Part shown: in pieces, positions 27,000-36,250 of the stretch
Position numbering within the stretch: position 1 is the stretch's first letter
Layout of the letters: every line of letters starts with the position of its first letter
NCBI GenBank assembly: GCA_947259585.1
Contig: CAMYMV010000014.1
Span: forward strand, 29,120-93,119
Length of the DNA stretch: 64,000 nucleotides
From: an uncultured Gemmatimonadales bacterium
GTDB lineage: Bacteria > Gemmatimonadota > Gemmatimonadetes > Palauibacterales > Palauibacteraceae
Direction of reading: 5' to 3'
Notes under the pieces: model-generated
Databases searched by the model: none
The model's input: only the letters and a program-made list of their open reading frames with translations
Told to the model about the DNA's origin: nothing
Program-made: the position numbers and the translations under genes

Positions 27000-27089
27000 C
27001 GCAAACCGTCCCTGCCGACCTAAAAGGCGAAACGGCCCCTAAAGGCCGCGGATCTCTCCCACCTGAAAACCAATTATCGAGCGTCCGGC

Positions 27090-27118
27090 AAGCTAGCGCG
27101 CACGGCGGTACGCGGCAA
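27090..27118 (-). promoter_or_regulatory. Predicted promoter of the ppiD-like gene
   Basis: Reading the minus strand, TTGCCG (27118-27113), a 17-base spacer and TAGCTT (27095-27090). Transcription would start near 27082, giving a leader of about 80 bases. It lies back-to-back with the promoter of the TPR gene. Confidence 0.35.
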
Positions 27119-27138
27119 CCGAAATGCCCCTATTTTCG

Positions 27139-27168
27139 TTGACTTCCGCGGATCGGGTCGGGTACCTT
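27139..27168 (+). promoter_or_regulatory. Predicted promoter of the TPR gene
   Basis: TTGACT at 27139-27144, an 18-base spacer, and TACCTT at 27163-27168. The start point would fall close to the ATG at 27175, implying a very short or absent leader. No Shine-Dalgarno sequence is visible before that ATG, consistent with leaderless expression (inference). Confidence 0.45.
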
Positions 27169-27174
27169 GCACCC

Positions 27175-28230
27175 ATGCAGTCCGAGCATATCGAAGCCAG
27201 CCAGATTCGCAGATTCGAGCAGCAATACGAGGAGAATCCCGAAAGCTTCGTGTTCGCTCGCCTGGCCGATGCGCACCGGAAGGCCGGGAACGCGGAGCGA
27301 GGCCTGGAGATCCTCGAGCGCGGGCTCGATCGGCACCCCGAGTACATGAGCGCTCACATCGTTCATGCGCGCTGCCTCATGGATCTCGGACGTCACGAGG
27401 GGGCGGTCGAGGCGTGGAGCAGGGTTCTCGAGCTTGATCCGCAGAACCTCGTCGCGCTGCGCGCGCTGGCGGAGCTGGCGATCGCGGCCGGAGACCGGGC
27501 CGTCGCGCGGACGTGGGCCGAGCGGCTCCTGCACGTCGACCCCCTTAACGAGGAGGCCGCTCGTCTCGTCGCGGAAACGGCACCTGATATCGCCTCGGTG
27601 GCAGATCGCGATACCGTCGGTGCAGCCGCGGAACGGGAAGGCCTCGATGCGACCGGTGAGCCTGCCCGGGGTTCGGCCGCGGATACGAGTGAGCCCGGAA
27701 GATCGTCGCGCCACTCGGGGATGATTACCGAGACGATGGCGGATCTCTATGTCCGGCAGGGGCTCTACGAGGAGGCCGCTTACATCTACTGGGAGCTCGT
27801 CAAGCGGCAGCCCGCGGATCCGAACCTGCGAGAGCGTCTCGCAGAAGCGCAGGCACTGGCCAGCGGGGCGTCGAAGGTCGAGGGCAAGCGTGCCGTCGTT
27901 CCGCTGTCGACGGGTACTCCCGAGAGTGAAGAGCCGTCTCGGGAAGAGGTGGCAGAGGTGGCAAGCGGTCGTCAACGAGAGGAGCCGGACGCGCCGGAGG
28001 GGCCGAATGGCGTCGCCCCATCGGCTGCAGATCCCGCGGAGGCCGGTGGTATCCGCTCCCATCTCCAAGCGTTGATCCGGGGCCATGCCGATATCGAGCT
28101 ACCCGTCCTCGACGATCCGCAAACGGAGACGGAGCGACGGTCGTCGGGTCAAGCGTTGTCACCGAAGGACCCCAAGGGCGACCGGTCGGCTTCGGGATTC
28201 GGCGAGTGGCTCCGTCGCCGCAGGCAGTAG
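27175..28230 (+). CDS. Tetratricopeptide-repeat protein
   Basis: A 351-residue cytoplasmic protein without signal peptide. Residues 15-125 form about three TPR units (FARLADAHRKAGNAERGLEI, IVHARCLMDLGRHEGAVEAW, LRALAELAIAAGDRAVARTW); a fourth unit at about 183-215 reads MADLYVRQGLYEEAAYIYWE. The rest is a Glu/Pro/Ser/Gly-rich, probably disordered tail ending GFGEWLRRRRQ. TPRs mediate protein-protein contacts; the partner is unknown. Located 6 bases upstream of aroQ, with which it is probably co-transcribed. Confidence 0.85.
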   Translation: MQSEHIEASQIRRFEQQYEENPESFVFARLADAHRKAGNAERGLEILERGLDRHPEYMSAHIVHARCLMDLGRHEGAVEAWSRVLELDPQNLVALRALAELAIAAGDRAVARTWAERLLHVDPLNEEAARLVAETAPDIASVADRDTVGAAAEREGLDATGEPARGSAADTSEPGRSSRHSGMITETMADLYVRQGLYEEAAYIYWELVKRQPADPNLRERLAEAQALASGASKVEGKRAVVPLSTGTPESEEPSREEVAEVASGRQREEPDAPEGPNGVAPSAADPAEAGGIRSHLQALIRGHADIELPVLDDPQTETERRSSGQALSPKDPKGDRSASGFGEWLRRRRQ

Positions 28231-28236
28231 CGTCCC

Positions 28237-28692
28237 TTGAGAATCGGCGTCCTGCACGGCCCCAACCTCAACCTCCTGGGCCGACGCGATCCCACCCAGT
28301 ACGGCGAACTGACACTCGACGCTATCGACCGCCTCCTTCGCGAGCGGGCGGAGGATCGCGGGGTCGACCTCGTAGGCGTCCAATCCAACCACGAAGGCGC
28401 GCTCATCGATTGGATCCACCAGCAGATGGGGAGCGTGGATGGCTGGCTCGTCAACCCGGCGGCTCTCGGCCACACGAGCTACGCCCTGCGTGACGCGCTG
28501 GAGGCGTCGGGCCGGCCGTTCGTGGAGGTTCACCTCTCGAACGTGCATGCACGGGAGCCGTTTCGCGGCCGATCGGTCCTGGCCGAAATCGCCCTTGGTG
28601 TCGTCTCGGGATTTCGCGCAGACAGCTATCTGGTCGCGCTCGACGCGCTGCTGGCACATTTGACGGCGGACCTGGCCGACGACCCCGAGTGA
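28237..28692 (+). CDS. aroQ: Type II 3-dehydroquinate dehydratase
   Basis: AroQ, 151 residues, dodecameric enzyme of the shikimate pathway converting 3-dehydroquinate to 3-dehydroshikimate. Family motifs: HGPNLNLLGRRDPTQYG with the catalytic Tyr, GVQSNHEGALIDWIH, NPAALGHTSYALRDAL and EVHLSNVHAREPFR with the catalytic His. The start is TTG 28237, giving the expected RIGVLHGPNLN N-terminus. It overlaps the peptidase gene by 4 bases (GTGA). The aroQ-pepP-efp-accBC order is common in bacteria. Confidence 0.97.
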   Translation: MRIGVLHGPNLNLLGRRDPTQYGELTLDAIDRLLRERAEDRGVDLVGVQSNHEGALIDWIHQQMGSVDGWLVNPAALGHTSYALRDALEASGRPFVEVHLSNVHAREPFRGRSVLAEIALGVVSGFRADSYLVALDALLAHLTADLADDPE

Positions 28693-29783
28693 CCGCGGCA
28701 GCCGAGACTCGCCGCGACCGGATCACGAAGCTCAGGGGCGAGCTCGCCACTCATGGCCTCGATGCGGCCTTGCTGACCCATGCGCCCAACATCCGCTATC
28801 TGTCAGGGTTCAGCGGATCGAGCGGGATGCTCGTCGTCCTTCCCGAAGAGGCCGGCCTGATCACGGATTTTCGCTACGAGCAGCAGGCTGGAGAGGAGGT
28901 GGACGGGGTCGCCGAGATCCTCGTGGCCCGCGATGGCCTGTCGTCGATGTTGGCGGAGCGCCTCAAGGACCGCTCGCAGGTCCGAAAGGTCGGCTTCGAG
29001 GCCGGGTACGTGAGCGTGCGAGACCGGCGCGAGCTCGGTGAGCGTTGCAGCAGCGTCGTGTGGGACGATCTCCCTCAGACGGTGGAGCGGCTGCGAGCCG
29101 TCAAGGACGCCGACGAGCTCGCATCCATCGACCGGGCGGTTCAGGTCGCCGAGCGGGCGCTGGAGGAGACGTTGGCCACGGTCGACGAGGACGTGACGGA
29201 ACTCGAGCTGGCGACCGAGCTGCGTCACCGCCTGGCGCTCCAGGGCTCGACGGGGGAGCCGTTCGAGACGATCGTCGCGAGCGGAGAGAGAACGGCTCTT
29301 CCGCACGCGAGCCCCTCCGAGCGAAGCTTTCGGGAGGGCGACCTGCTACTGCTCGACTTCGGTGCCACCATCGACGGATACTGCTCCGATATCACGCGCA
29401 CCGTGGTCCTGGGTACGCCCACTCCCTGGCAGCGAGAGATTCACGCGCGGGTGCTCGAGGCTCAGGAGGCCGCCCTGGCCGCAATCCGGCCGGAGGGGGC
29501 GGCAGCCGATGTGGACCGGGCGGCGCGAGCGTCCTTGGAGGCCGCTGAGCTGGGCGACCGATTCGGACATTCGGTCGGTCACGGCATCGGGCTCGAGGTG
29601 CACGAGGGGCCGAGGCTGTTCCGCAAGTCGAAAGACACGCTGGAGGCGGGGAATGTGGTGACGGTGGAACCGGGAGTGTATCTTGCCGGCAAGGGCGGAG
29701 TCCGGGTCGAAGAGGACGTCCTCGTGGTCGAGGCCGGGCACCGCGTTCTGACCTGTTCCTCGACGGCGCTGCGGGAGCTCTGA
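28689..29783 (+). CDS. pepP: M24-family Xaa-Pro aminopeptidase
   Basis: A 364-residue aminopeptidase P/prolidase-like enzyme with an N-terminal creatinase-like domain (NIRYLSGFSGSSGMLVVLP) and a C-terminal pita-bread domain. Metal ligands: D in LLDFGATIDG, D in YCSDITRTV, H in GHSVGHGIGLEVHE, E in VTVEPGVY and E in VRVEEDVLV. It removes N-terminal residues ahead of proline. GTG start overlaps aroQ. efp follows 91 bases later; that gap shows no convincing promoter. Confidence 0.94.
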   Translation: MTAAAETRRDRITKLRGELATHGLDAALLTHAPNIRYLSGFSGSSGMLVVLPEEAGLITDFRYEQQAGEEVDGVAEILVARDGLSSMLAERLKDRSQVRKVGFEAGYVSVRDRRELGERCSSVVWDDLPQTVERLRAVKDADELASIDRAVQVAERALEETLATVDEDVTELELATELRHRLALQGSTGEPFETIVASGERTALPHASPSERSFREGDLLLLDFGATIDGYCSDITRTVVLGTPTPWQREIHARVLEAQEAALAAIRPEGAAADVDRAARASLEAAELGDRFGHSVGHGIGLEVHEGPRLFRKSKDTLEAGNVVTVEPGVYLAGKGGVRVEEDVLVVEAGHRVLTCSSTALREL

Positions 29784-29874
29784 CAGACGGCACGGGAGCC
29801 CCGATTCTTTTTGCCCAGTAATGACGCTGTCATGTTGAACGATAGAAGCTTACCGGACTCGCGACTCGGTCGGG

Positions 29875-30438
29875 ATGGCTGACACATCGGATTTCAGAAA
29901 CGGGATGGTGATCGAGCTGGATGGGACGATGTACTCGATCACCTACTTTCAGCACGTGAAGCCCGGAAAGGGCGGTGCGTTCGTGCGCACGAAGCTGAAG
30001 GACGTCATGTCCGGCGGAGTCGTCGACAAGACGTTCCGGGCCGGAGAGAAGGTGAAGGAAGTGCGCCTTGTCAGGCGGCCGATGCAGTACTCGTACACCG
30101 ACGGACAGCTCTACTTCTTCATGGACACGCAGACCTACGAGATGACCCCCCTGTCGGGCGACGCGATCGGGGCGGATCAGCTTCGCTACCTCGAGGAGAA
30201 CATGGTCTGCCAGGGTCTCACGAGGGACGGTGACGTCCTGGCGGTCGAGCTGCCGCAGTTCGTGGAGCTGAAGGTCGTGGAGACGGAGCCGGGGGTGAAG
30301 GGGGACACGGCCCAGGGGGGCACGAAGCCGGCGCGCCTGAGCACGGGCGCGACCGTTCAGGTCCCGCTGTTCATAGATCGAGGGGACGTCGTTCGAGTCG
30401 ACCGCACGATTGAAAAGTACCTGGAGCGCATCACCTAG
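29875..30438 (+). CDS. efp: Elongation factor P
   Basis: EF-P, 187 residues in three beta domains. It rescues ribosomes stalled on polyproline motifs. The tip residue that is post-translationally modified in many bacteria is a lysine here (Lys32 in VKPGKGGAF), so lysylation or another Lys-type modification is possible, not Arg rhamnosylation. Its stop shares a base with the accB GTG. Several gene products in the window have proline runs (the sugar dehydrogenase has ten), so EF-P is relevant to their translation. Confidence 0.97.
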   Translation: MADTSDFRNGMVIELDGTMYSITYFQHVKPGKGGAFVRTKLKDVMSGGVVDKTFRAGEKVKEVRLVRRPMQYSYTDGQLYFFMDTQTYEMTPLSGDAIGADQLRYLEENMVCQGLTRDGDVLAVELPQFVELKVVETEPGVKGDTAQGGTKPARLSTGATVQVPLFIDRGDVVRVDRTIEKYLERIT

Positions 30439-30956
30439 TGTTTGATCTCGACTATATACGAAAGCTGATCGGGCTGATCGAGGAATCGGATCTCGATACG
30501 ATCGAGGTTTCGCGGTTCGGGACCCGAATCGTCCTGTCGAAGTCCCCGCCCGTGTCGGCTCGGCTGTCTTTCGCCGAAGCCGGGGCCAATCCCGTTCCAG
30601 CCGCGGCGCCGGGGCCTGCGGCGGCCGTTGGAGACGCCCGGGACGAGGCTCGAGCGGATGCGGCGGCCGAGGATCTCTCAACGGTCGCCGAACAGCCCGC
30701 CGAAGAGCTGCTCGAGATTCACTCTCCCATGGTGGGGACCTTCTACCGAGCGCCGGCGCCGGACGCGCCACCGTACGTGGAGATCGGCGATCGGGTGAAG
30801 GCCGGCCAGACTGTGTGCATCCTCGAGGCGATGAAGCTGATGAACGAGCTCGAGTCCGAGGTGACGGGAGTGGTTCGCGAGATCTCCGTTCAGAACGCCG
30901 ATCCGGTGGAGTACGGCCAGGTGCTCTTCCGCGTCGCAGAGGACGGGGCCGGCTGA
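30438..30956 (+). CDS. accB: Biotin carboxyl carrier protein of acetyl-CoA carboxylase
   Basis: AccB, 172 residues. N-terminal helical segment (YIRKLIGLIEESDLDTIEV), Ala/Pro-rich flexible linker (about 40-90), and C-terminal biotinyl domain with EAMKLMNE; Lys133 is the biotin attachment site. Carries CO2 from AccC to the carboxyltransferase in the first step of fatty-acid synthesis. GTG start overlaps the efp stop by one base. accC follows 36 bases downstream; the carboxyltransferase subunits are not in the window. Confidence 0.97.
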   Translation: MFDLDYIRKLIGLIEESDLDTIEVSRFGTRIVLSKSPPVSARLSFAEAGANPVPAAAPGPAAAVGDARDEARADAAAEDLSTVAEQPAEELLEIHSPMVGTFYRAPAPDAPPYVEIGDRVKAGQTVCILEAMKLMNELESEVTGVVREISVQNADPVEYGQVLFRVAEDGAG

Positions 30957-30992
30957 CCCGCCGGGTCCGTCGATCCTCCTGAAGAGCGAGCT

Positions 30993-32324
30993 TTGTTCGA
31001 AAAGATCCTGATCGCCAACCGCGGCGAAGTCGCGCTCCGAGTGATCCGTGCCTGCCGGGAGCTCGGCATCCGGACCGTGGCCGTGTACTCCGAGGCCGAT
31101 CGGGACTCGCTGCACGTGCGGTTCTCCGATGAGGACATCTGCATCGGCGCTCCCCCCGCCCGCGACAGCTATCTCAATATCCCTCGCATCCTCGCGGCGG
31201 CCGAGATTACCGGTGCCGATGCGATCCATCCCGGCTACGGGTTCCTTGCCGAGAACGCCGAGTTCGCGGAGATCTGCGAGCGAAGCGGCCTGGTCTTCAT
31301 CGGGCCGACGGCCGACCAGATCCGCAAGATGGGCAACAAGGCGGAGGCGAGGCGCACGATGGACGCCGCCGGGGTGCCGATAGTGCCCGGCTCGAACGGT
31401 CCCGTCGACGATGAGGATGAAGCGGTGGAGGAAGCGCGCCGCATCGGCTTTCCGGTGATCATCAAGGCGTCATCGGGAGGTGGTGGGAAGGGCATGCGGT
31501 TGGGCGAGGACGAGGAGGGGCTGCGCCGCGCCTTCGTCATGGCGCGCAACGAGGCCAAGGCTGCCTTCGACGATCCCACCGTGTACGTGGAGAAGTACAT
31601 CTCCCGGCCGCGGCACGTGGAGATACAGGTGATGGGCGACAAGCACGGGAACATCGTCCATTACGGCGAGAGGGACTGCTCGGTTCAGCGGCGGCATCAG
31701 AAGCTGGTCGAAGAGAGCCCGAGCCCGGCGCTCGACGCGGAGCTCAGGGGCGAGATGGGCGACGCCGCGGTGCTGGCCGGAGCGTCGATCGATTACAGCA
31801 ACGCCGGTACGGTGGAGTTCCTGCTCGACGAGGACAGGAGCTTCTTCTTCATGGAGATGAACACCAGGATCCAGGTCGAACACCCGGTCACGGAGGCGGT
31901 CACCGCGGTGGATCTGGTCAAGGAGCAGATTCGGGTCGCAGCCGGGGAGGAGCTCACGCTGCGGGAGCCCCCCGCCCTCCGCGGCCACGCCATCGAATGC
32001 CGCATCAACGCCGAGGACCCGGAGCACGGCTTCCGTCCCTCACCCGGCACGATCACGGCTTTCCACGCGCCCGGCGGCCCGGGGGTTCGGATCGATACCC
32101 ACGTCTACGCCGGATATCACGTTCCCCCCTATTACGATTCCCTGATCGCGAAGCTGGTCGTGCGAGCCAACGACCGGCCGGAGGCGCTCAGCCGAGCGTA
32201 CCATGCGCTCGAGGAGTTCATCGTAGAGGGCATTCACACGACGATCCCCTTCCTCCAGACGGTGCTCAGTCACCCCGACTTCGAGGCGGGGAACGTCGAC
32301 ACGCACTTCATCGAGCATCTCTGA
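30993..32324 (+). CDS. accC: Biotin carboxylase of acetyl-CoA carboxylase
   Basis: AccC, 443 residues, the ATP-grasp enzyme that carboxylates biotin on AccB. N-terminal domain [20 protein letters not shown]; glycine-rich ATP loop [16 protein letters not shown]; active-site region [18 protein letters not shown]-terminal domain [18 protein letters not shown]. The start codon is TTG 30993. It forms an efp-accB-accC unit with the preceding genes. Confidence 0.97.
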   Translation: MFEKILIANRGEVALRVIRACRELGIRTVAVYSEADRDSLHVRFSDEDICIGAPPARDSYLNIPRILAAAEITGADAIHPGYGFLAENAEFAEICERSGLVFIGPTADQIRKMGNKAEARRTMDAAGVPIVPGSNGPVDDEDEAVEEARRIGFPVIIKASSGGGGKGMRLGEDEEGLRRAFVMARNEAKAAFDDPTVYVEKYISRPRHVEIQVMGDKHGNIVHYGERDCSVQRRHQKLVEESPSPALDAELRGEMGDAAVLAGASIDYSNAGTVEFLLDEDRSFFFMEMNTRIQVEHPVTEAVTAVDLVKEQIRVAAGEELTLREPPALRGHAIECRINAEDPEHGFRPSPGTITAFHAPGGPGVRIDTHVYAGYHVPPYYDSLIAKLVVRANDRPEALSRAYHALEEFIVEGIHTTIPFLQTVLSHPDFEAGNVDTHFIEHL

Positions 32325-32346
32325 AGACTCGAGGGCGCCGCTGACG

Positions 32347-33114
32347 ATGCGCGTCGACGTCCTGACGACGCCTGGAGAGCTGGAAGGCGAAGACCTCTCG
32401 GGAGCTCTCGTCATCGTCGTTGACGTCGTCAGGGCCACGACCACCCTGCTCGCCGGCCTCGAAGCCGGAGCCAGACGCGCGCACGCGGTCGAGTCCGTCG
32501 AGGACGCGCTGGATCTGCGGCGCTCGATCGGCGAGGATGACGTAGTGTTGTGTGGGGAGCGAGGTGGCCGGCGAATCGAGGGCTTCGATCTCGGCAACTC
32601 ACCGGCCGAGTTCGAGCCCGAATCGGTGGCCGGCAAGATCCTCGTGTGCACGACGACCAACGGCACTCGCACGCTGAGGCGGTGCGAGAGCGCGGATGAG
32701 CTGTGGCTGGGCTGTTTTCGGAATCGCACCGCGCTCGTCGAAAGCTGCGCAACGGCGTTGCGCAGCGGGCACGGCGGGCAGCCTCCGAGCCGGTTCCTGA
32801 TCGCCTGTGCAGGCAAGGAGGGGCGTCTGGGTCTGGATGATCACCTCTGCGCCGGATTGATCGTCGACGGGTTGGCGGCGTCCGTCCCGGAGACCCGGCT
32901 CTCGGATGGTGCGCGCTCGGCTCGCGCGACGGCGAAGCAGGTCGGGACGCCATCGGCCGCCTTCCTCGCCACGACGGCAGCCGGAGCGGCGCTCGTCGAC
33001 ATCGGGTTGGAGGCCGACCTGGAGTACTGTGCCGCGCTGGATGTGAGCCGATCCCTCCCGCGGTGGGAGGAGGGCGGATTCTCGCTGCGAACGGACCCGG
33101 CCGAGGACCGGTGA
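32347..33114 (+). CDS. comB: ComB-family 2-phosphosulfolactate phosphatase
   Basis: A 255-residue ComB-like protein. Family signatures are VIVVDVVRATTTL, LCGERGGRRIEGFDLGNSP and CTTTNGTRTL. ComB dephosphorylates 2-phosphosulfolactate to sulfolactate, a step in coenzyme M synthesis in methanogens, but ComB homologues occur in many bacteria where the role is less clear. No comA, comC or comDE is visible here. It lies between accC (22 bases) and ftsK (TGATG overlap), so it is expressed with housekeeping genes. Confidence 0.88.
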   Translation: MRVDVLTTPGELEGEDLSGALVIVVDVVRATTTLLAGLEAGARRAHAVESVEDALDLRRSIGEDDVVLCGERGGRRIEGFDLGNSPAEFEPESVAGKILVCTTTNGTRTLRRCESADELWLGCFRNRTALVESCATALRSGHGGQPPSRFLIACAGKEGRLGLDDHLCAGLIVDGLAASVPETRLSDGARSARATAKQVGTPSAAFLATTAAGAALVDIGLEADLEYCAALDVSRSLPRWEEGGFSLRTDPAEDR

Positions 33115-35384
33115 TGGCCAAGACAAAACCGAAGCCCAAGACCAGGAAGAGCGGGAAGCACCCCCGCTACGAGGCGCTTGGTGTCGCGCTCTTCGCTCTC
33201 GGCGTGTTGCTGCTGCTCGCCCTCGGGTGGCCTCGCCTGGTGGCGGGACGCAATCCGATGGGCCCGGTGGGAGCCCTCCTGGATTCCTGGTTTCTGGCCG
33301 CGTTCGGTGGTTTCGGATTCCTGGTAGCGATCCCGGCCTTCGCCTGGGGGCTCGACTCGTTCGGCGTGATCCGGCGCTCCGATGCAGCGCGCGCATCGGC
33401 GTTCGCGGCCGTTCTGCTCGTCTTCCTACCCGCCCTCGCGTGGCTGCTGAACTCCGAGTCCGGCGGCTGGCTCGGAACCGCGGTGGGCCCGCTGCTCGTC
33501 GACGGCTTCGGGACCCTCGGGGCGTTTCTGATCGCTGCCGCCGTCCTGCTCATCGCGACCGTGCTGACCCTCGAGGTGTCGGTCGCCCGGACGCTCGGCC
33601 GCATCGGCGGTTTCGTCTGGACCGGCCTCAGACGGCTCGTCCTGCTCGGATGGCGAGCGCTCCGCCGTATCGGCTCTTGGCTGGCGGCGGTCGTCGAGGG
33701 CTTCCGTACCGCGCGTCCCGCCCCCGACTCACCCTGGGAGGCCGAGCCCGAGGGCGTGGATCGGCCGGAGGAGCTGATCGCTGAAGGGGGAGACGGCGTC
33801 CCGGAAGGCGCGGCGGAATCGCCTGAGGAGTCCGGCCTCGTGGATGCAGCGGATCTCTCGCAGACGGAGCTGCCGCCGCTGGATCTTCTCACCGCGCCGG
33901 AGACCGGCGGTGGGGGGCTGGAGCGATCGGAGCTCAAGGCCCTCGGCACGATCCTCGTGGAGAAGCTGCATACGTTCAGGGTCGAGGGGAGGATATCGGG
34001 CTGGACAACGGGTCCCGTCGTCACCCAGTTCGAGGTGGTGCCCGAGGCCGGCGTGAAGGTCGGGCAGATATCCGCCCTGGCCGATGATCTGGCTCTGGCC
34101 CTCAAGGCACCCTCGGTGAGAATCGTGGCGCCGATCCCCGGCAAGGGGGCCGTGGGGGTGGAGGTGCCGAACCCCGAGCCCGAGATCGTCTGGTTGAGGG
34201 ATGTCCTCGAGTCGCCGGTCTACCGGAGGACCGGGGCGGCTCTGCCGATCGCTCTCGGCCACGACCTGGCCGGACGTCCGTACGTGACCGACCTGGGGCG
34301 CATGCCGCACCTGCTGATCGCGGGAGCGACGGGGACCGGCAAGTCGATCTGCATAAACTCGATCATCACCAGCCTGGTGTACCGGTTTGCGCCCGCCGAG
34401 CTCCGTCTTCTCATGGTGGATCCGAAGATGGTGGAGCTCAGCGTTTACAACGACCTCCCGCACCTGCGGCATCCCGTGGTGGTCGAGAACAGCGAAGCCG
34501 CTTCGATCCTGAAGTGGGCTGTCTACGAGATGAACCGCAGATACAACCTCCTGTCCGCGAACTCGTGCAGGAACGTCGAGGAGTTCAACCGCCACGTGGC
34601 GGCCGGTCGGGAGATGCGGATGCCGGAGGGGTACCTCAAGGAGTACGACGAGGGGGAGCTCCCGGTCATCGTACTTTTCATCGACGAGCTGGCCGATCTC
34701 ATCATGACCGTGCAGGCCGAGGTGGAAGGCCCTCTGGCCATGCTTGCCCAGAAGGCTCGCGCGGTCGGCCTTCACCTGGTGATCGCGACGCAGCGGCCGT
34801 CCGTGAACGTGATCACGGGGCTGATCAAGGCAAACTTCCCCAGCCGCATCGCCTTTCGCGTGGCCTCGAAGACGGACAGCCGCACGATTCTGGACCAGAA
34901 CGGCGCCGAGAGCCTGCTCGGTAACGGCGACATGCTTTTTCTGCCGCCCGGGGAGGCCGATCCGATCCGAATCCAGGGCGCCTACATCTCGAGCGACGAC
35001 ACGGAGCGCCTCGTCGACTGGTACCGGTTGAGGGCCGAGGAGAAGGCGGAGGCGCCGCGGCAGGAGGAGGACATCCTGGAGAGGGTGCGCGAGCTGGAGG
35101 CCGAAGAGTCGAAGGTGGACGTCGTGGAGGACGTGCTGGAGGATTGGGACGAGCTCTTCGGGCAGGCGGCGGAGATCGTGGTCACGAATGCCTCCGGCTC
35201 GACGAGCCTGCTGCAGAGACGCCTGAAGATCGGCTACGGCCGCGCGGCGCGGATCGTGGACCAGCTTCACCACGCCGGTATCCTCGGACCGCCGGACGGG
35301 TCCCGGCCGCGGGAGGTTCTCGTGGGCCTGAGCGGTCTCGCGGAGATCCTCGAGGGAACGGAGCGGCGGGAAGGCCTGGTCTGA
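33114..35384 (+). CDS. ftsK: FtsK/SpoIIIE DNA translocase
   Basis: A 756-residue septal DNA pump. Four predicted N-terminal membrane helices (residues about 20-170), an acidic linker (about 200-270), the alpha/beta motor with Walker A IAGATGTGKSICIN and Walker B VIVLFIDELADLIM, the family motif ATQRPSVNVITGLIKANFPS, and a C-terminal gamma winged-helix domain (ASGSTSLLQRRLKIGYGRAA) that reads polar sequences. Moves chromosome termini through the closing septum. The start ATG 33114 overlaps the comB stop; GTG 33111 is also in frame. The ftsK-lolA order is shared with Proteobacteria. Confidence 0.96.
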   Translation: MAKTKPKPKTRKSGKHPRYEALGVALFALGVLLLLALGWPRLVAGRNPMGPVGALLDSWFLAAFGGFGFLVAIPAFAWGLDSFGVIRRSDAARASAFAAVLLVFLPALAWLLNSESGGWLGTAVGPLLVDGFGTLGAFLIAAAVLLIATVLTLEVSVARTLGRIGGFVWTGLRRLVLLGWRALRRIGSWLAAVVEGFRTARPAPDSPWEAEPEGVDRPEELIAEGGDGVPEGAAESPEESGLVDAADLSQTELPPLDLLTAPETGGGGLERSELKALGTILVEKLHTFRVEGRISGWTTGPVVTQFEVVPEAGVKVGQISALADDLALALKAPSVRIVAPIPGKGAVGVEVPNPEPEIVWLRDVLESPVYRRTGAALPIALGHDLAGRPYVTDLGRMPHLLIAGATGTGKSICINSIITSLVYRFAPAELRLLMVDPKMVELSVYNDLPHLRHPVVVENSEAASILKWAVYEMNRRYNLLSANSCRNVEEFNRHVAAGREMRMPEGYLKEYDEGELPVIVLFIDELADLIMTVQAEVEGPLAMLAQKARAVGLHLVIATQRPSVNVITGLIKANFPSRIAFRVASKTDSRTILDQNGAESLLGNGDMLFLPPGEADPIRIQGAYISSDDTERLVDWYRLRAEEKAEAPRQEEDILERVRELEAEESKVDVVEDVLEDWDELFGQAAEIVVTNASGSTSLLQRRLKIGYGRAARIVDQLHHAGILGPPDGSRPREVLVGLSGLAEILEGTERREGLV

Positions 35385-35479
35385 CCGGTTCCCTCGAGGT
35401 TTGGGCAGCTCTGCTGGGGCTGCGGCCGGAACGGCCCCCCCACAGCTCGTGTAGTCTCACGGAGACCTCGGGATCAATC

Positions 35480-35532
35480 TGGCGCGTATGCGTCTACTTG
35501 GCGCGTGGGCGTCTGATGGCGCATAAGCGTAT
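35480..35532 (+). repeat. Three 16-base direct repeats upstream of lolA
   Basis: Copies at 35480-35495 (TGGCGCGTATGCGTCT), 35499-35514 (TGGCGCGTGGGCGTCT) and 35517-35532 (TGGCGCATAAGCGTAT), with start-to-start distances of 19 and 18 bases. Copies 1 and 2 differ at two positions, copy 3 at three from copy 1. The non-coding placement between ftsK and lolA and near-regular spacing suggest a row of protein-binding sites, possibly a regulator of lolA. The third copy overlaps upstream start candidates of lolA. Confidence 0.65.
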
Positions 35533-36250
35533 GGAGCACAGCACGTTGAACGAACGCCGCATGATACACTCGACACTCGCTGCCCTGGCCGCCGCCGCGA
35601 CGCTCGCAGGGGCCTTCAGCGCGTCCGACGGGCTCGCCGGCCCCGCGCAGGCCGCTCCGGACGTGCGCGAGATACTCGCCCGCGCCGAGAGCACGTACAA
35701 CGAGCTGAGCTCCCTTCGCGCGCGCTTCACGCAGACGATCGAGATTCCGCTGCTCGAGCGAACCCGGACCGGCTCCGGCGTCTGGTATCAGAAGGGCCGG
35801 GGACGATTCAAGATGGAGTTCGAGGATCCGGTCGGGGACGTCATCGTCGCGGACGGCACCTACATCTGGCTCTACTACCCGACGACGAACCCGGGCCAGG
35901 TTATCCGCTCAACGATCGAGGCGAGAACGACCGGCGCCCACATGGTCGATCTCCAGGGACGGATCTTCGAGGACGCGAAGACGATCTACGATGCGGAGTA
36001 TCTCCTGGAGGAGGAGGTGACCGGCAGGCCGGCCCATCTCATCGAGCTCACTCCCCGGGAGGCCTCCCCCTACCGGCGGGTGCGGGTCTGGGTGGATGCC
36101 GAGAACCACCTGGTCAGGAAATTCGAGATCATCGAAGAGAACGAGACCGTCCGCACCGTGGAATTGGGGCGCCTGGAGCCCGACGCCCCGATCCCGGACT
36201 GGTATTTCCAGTTCGAAGCCCCCCCGAACGTGGATCTCTTCCAGGGATGA
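35531..36250 (+). CDS. lolA: Outer-membrane lipoprotein carrier protein LolA
   Basis: Periplasmic chaperone carrying lipoproteins from LolCDE to the outer membrane. From ATG 35531 it has 239 residues: a positively charged n-region (NERR), hydrophobic core (STLAALAAAATLAGAF) and cleavage near AQAAP. The mature part shows the LolA fold: ESTYNELSSLRARFTQTIEI, GVWYQKGRGRFKMEFEDPVG, IWLYYPTTNP and ENHLVRKFEIIEENE. ATGs at 35516 and 35561 are also in frame; I prefer 35531 because it keeps the charged n-region while leaving most of the repeat cluster upstream. Its stop overlaps rimO (ATGA). Confidence 0.9.
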   Translation: MEHSTLNERRMIHSTLAALAAAATLAGAFSASDGLAGPAQAAPDVREILARAESTYNELSSLRARFTQTIEIPLLERTRTGSGVWYQKGRGRFKMEFEDPVGDVIVADGTYIWLYYPTTNPGQVIRSTIEARTTGAHMVDLQGRIFEDAKTIYDAEYLLEEEVTGRPAHLIELTPREASPYRRVRVWVDAENHLVRKFEIIEENETVRTVELGRLEPDAPIPDWYFQFEAPPNVDLFQG

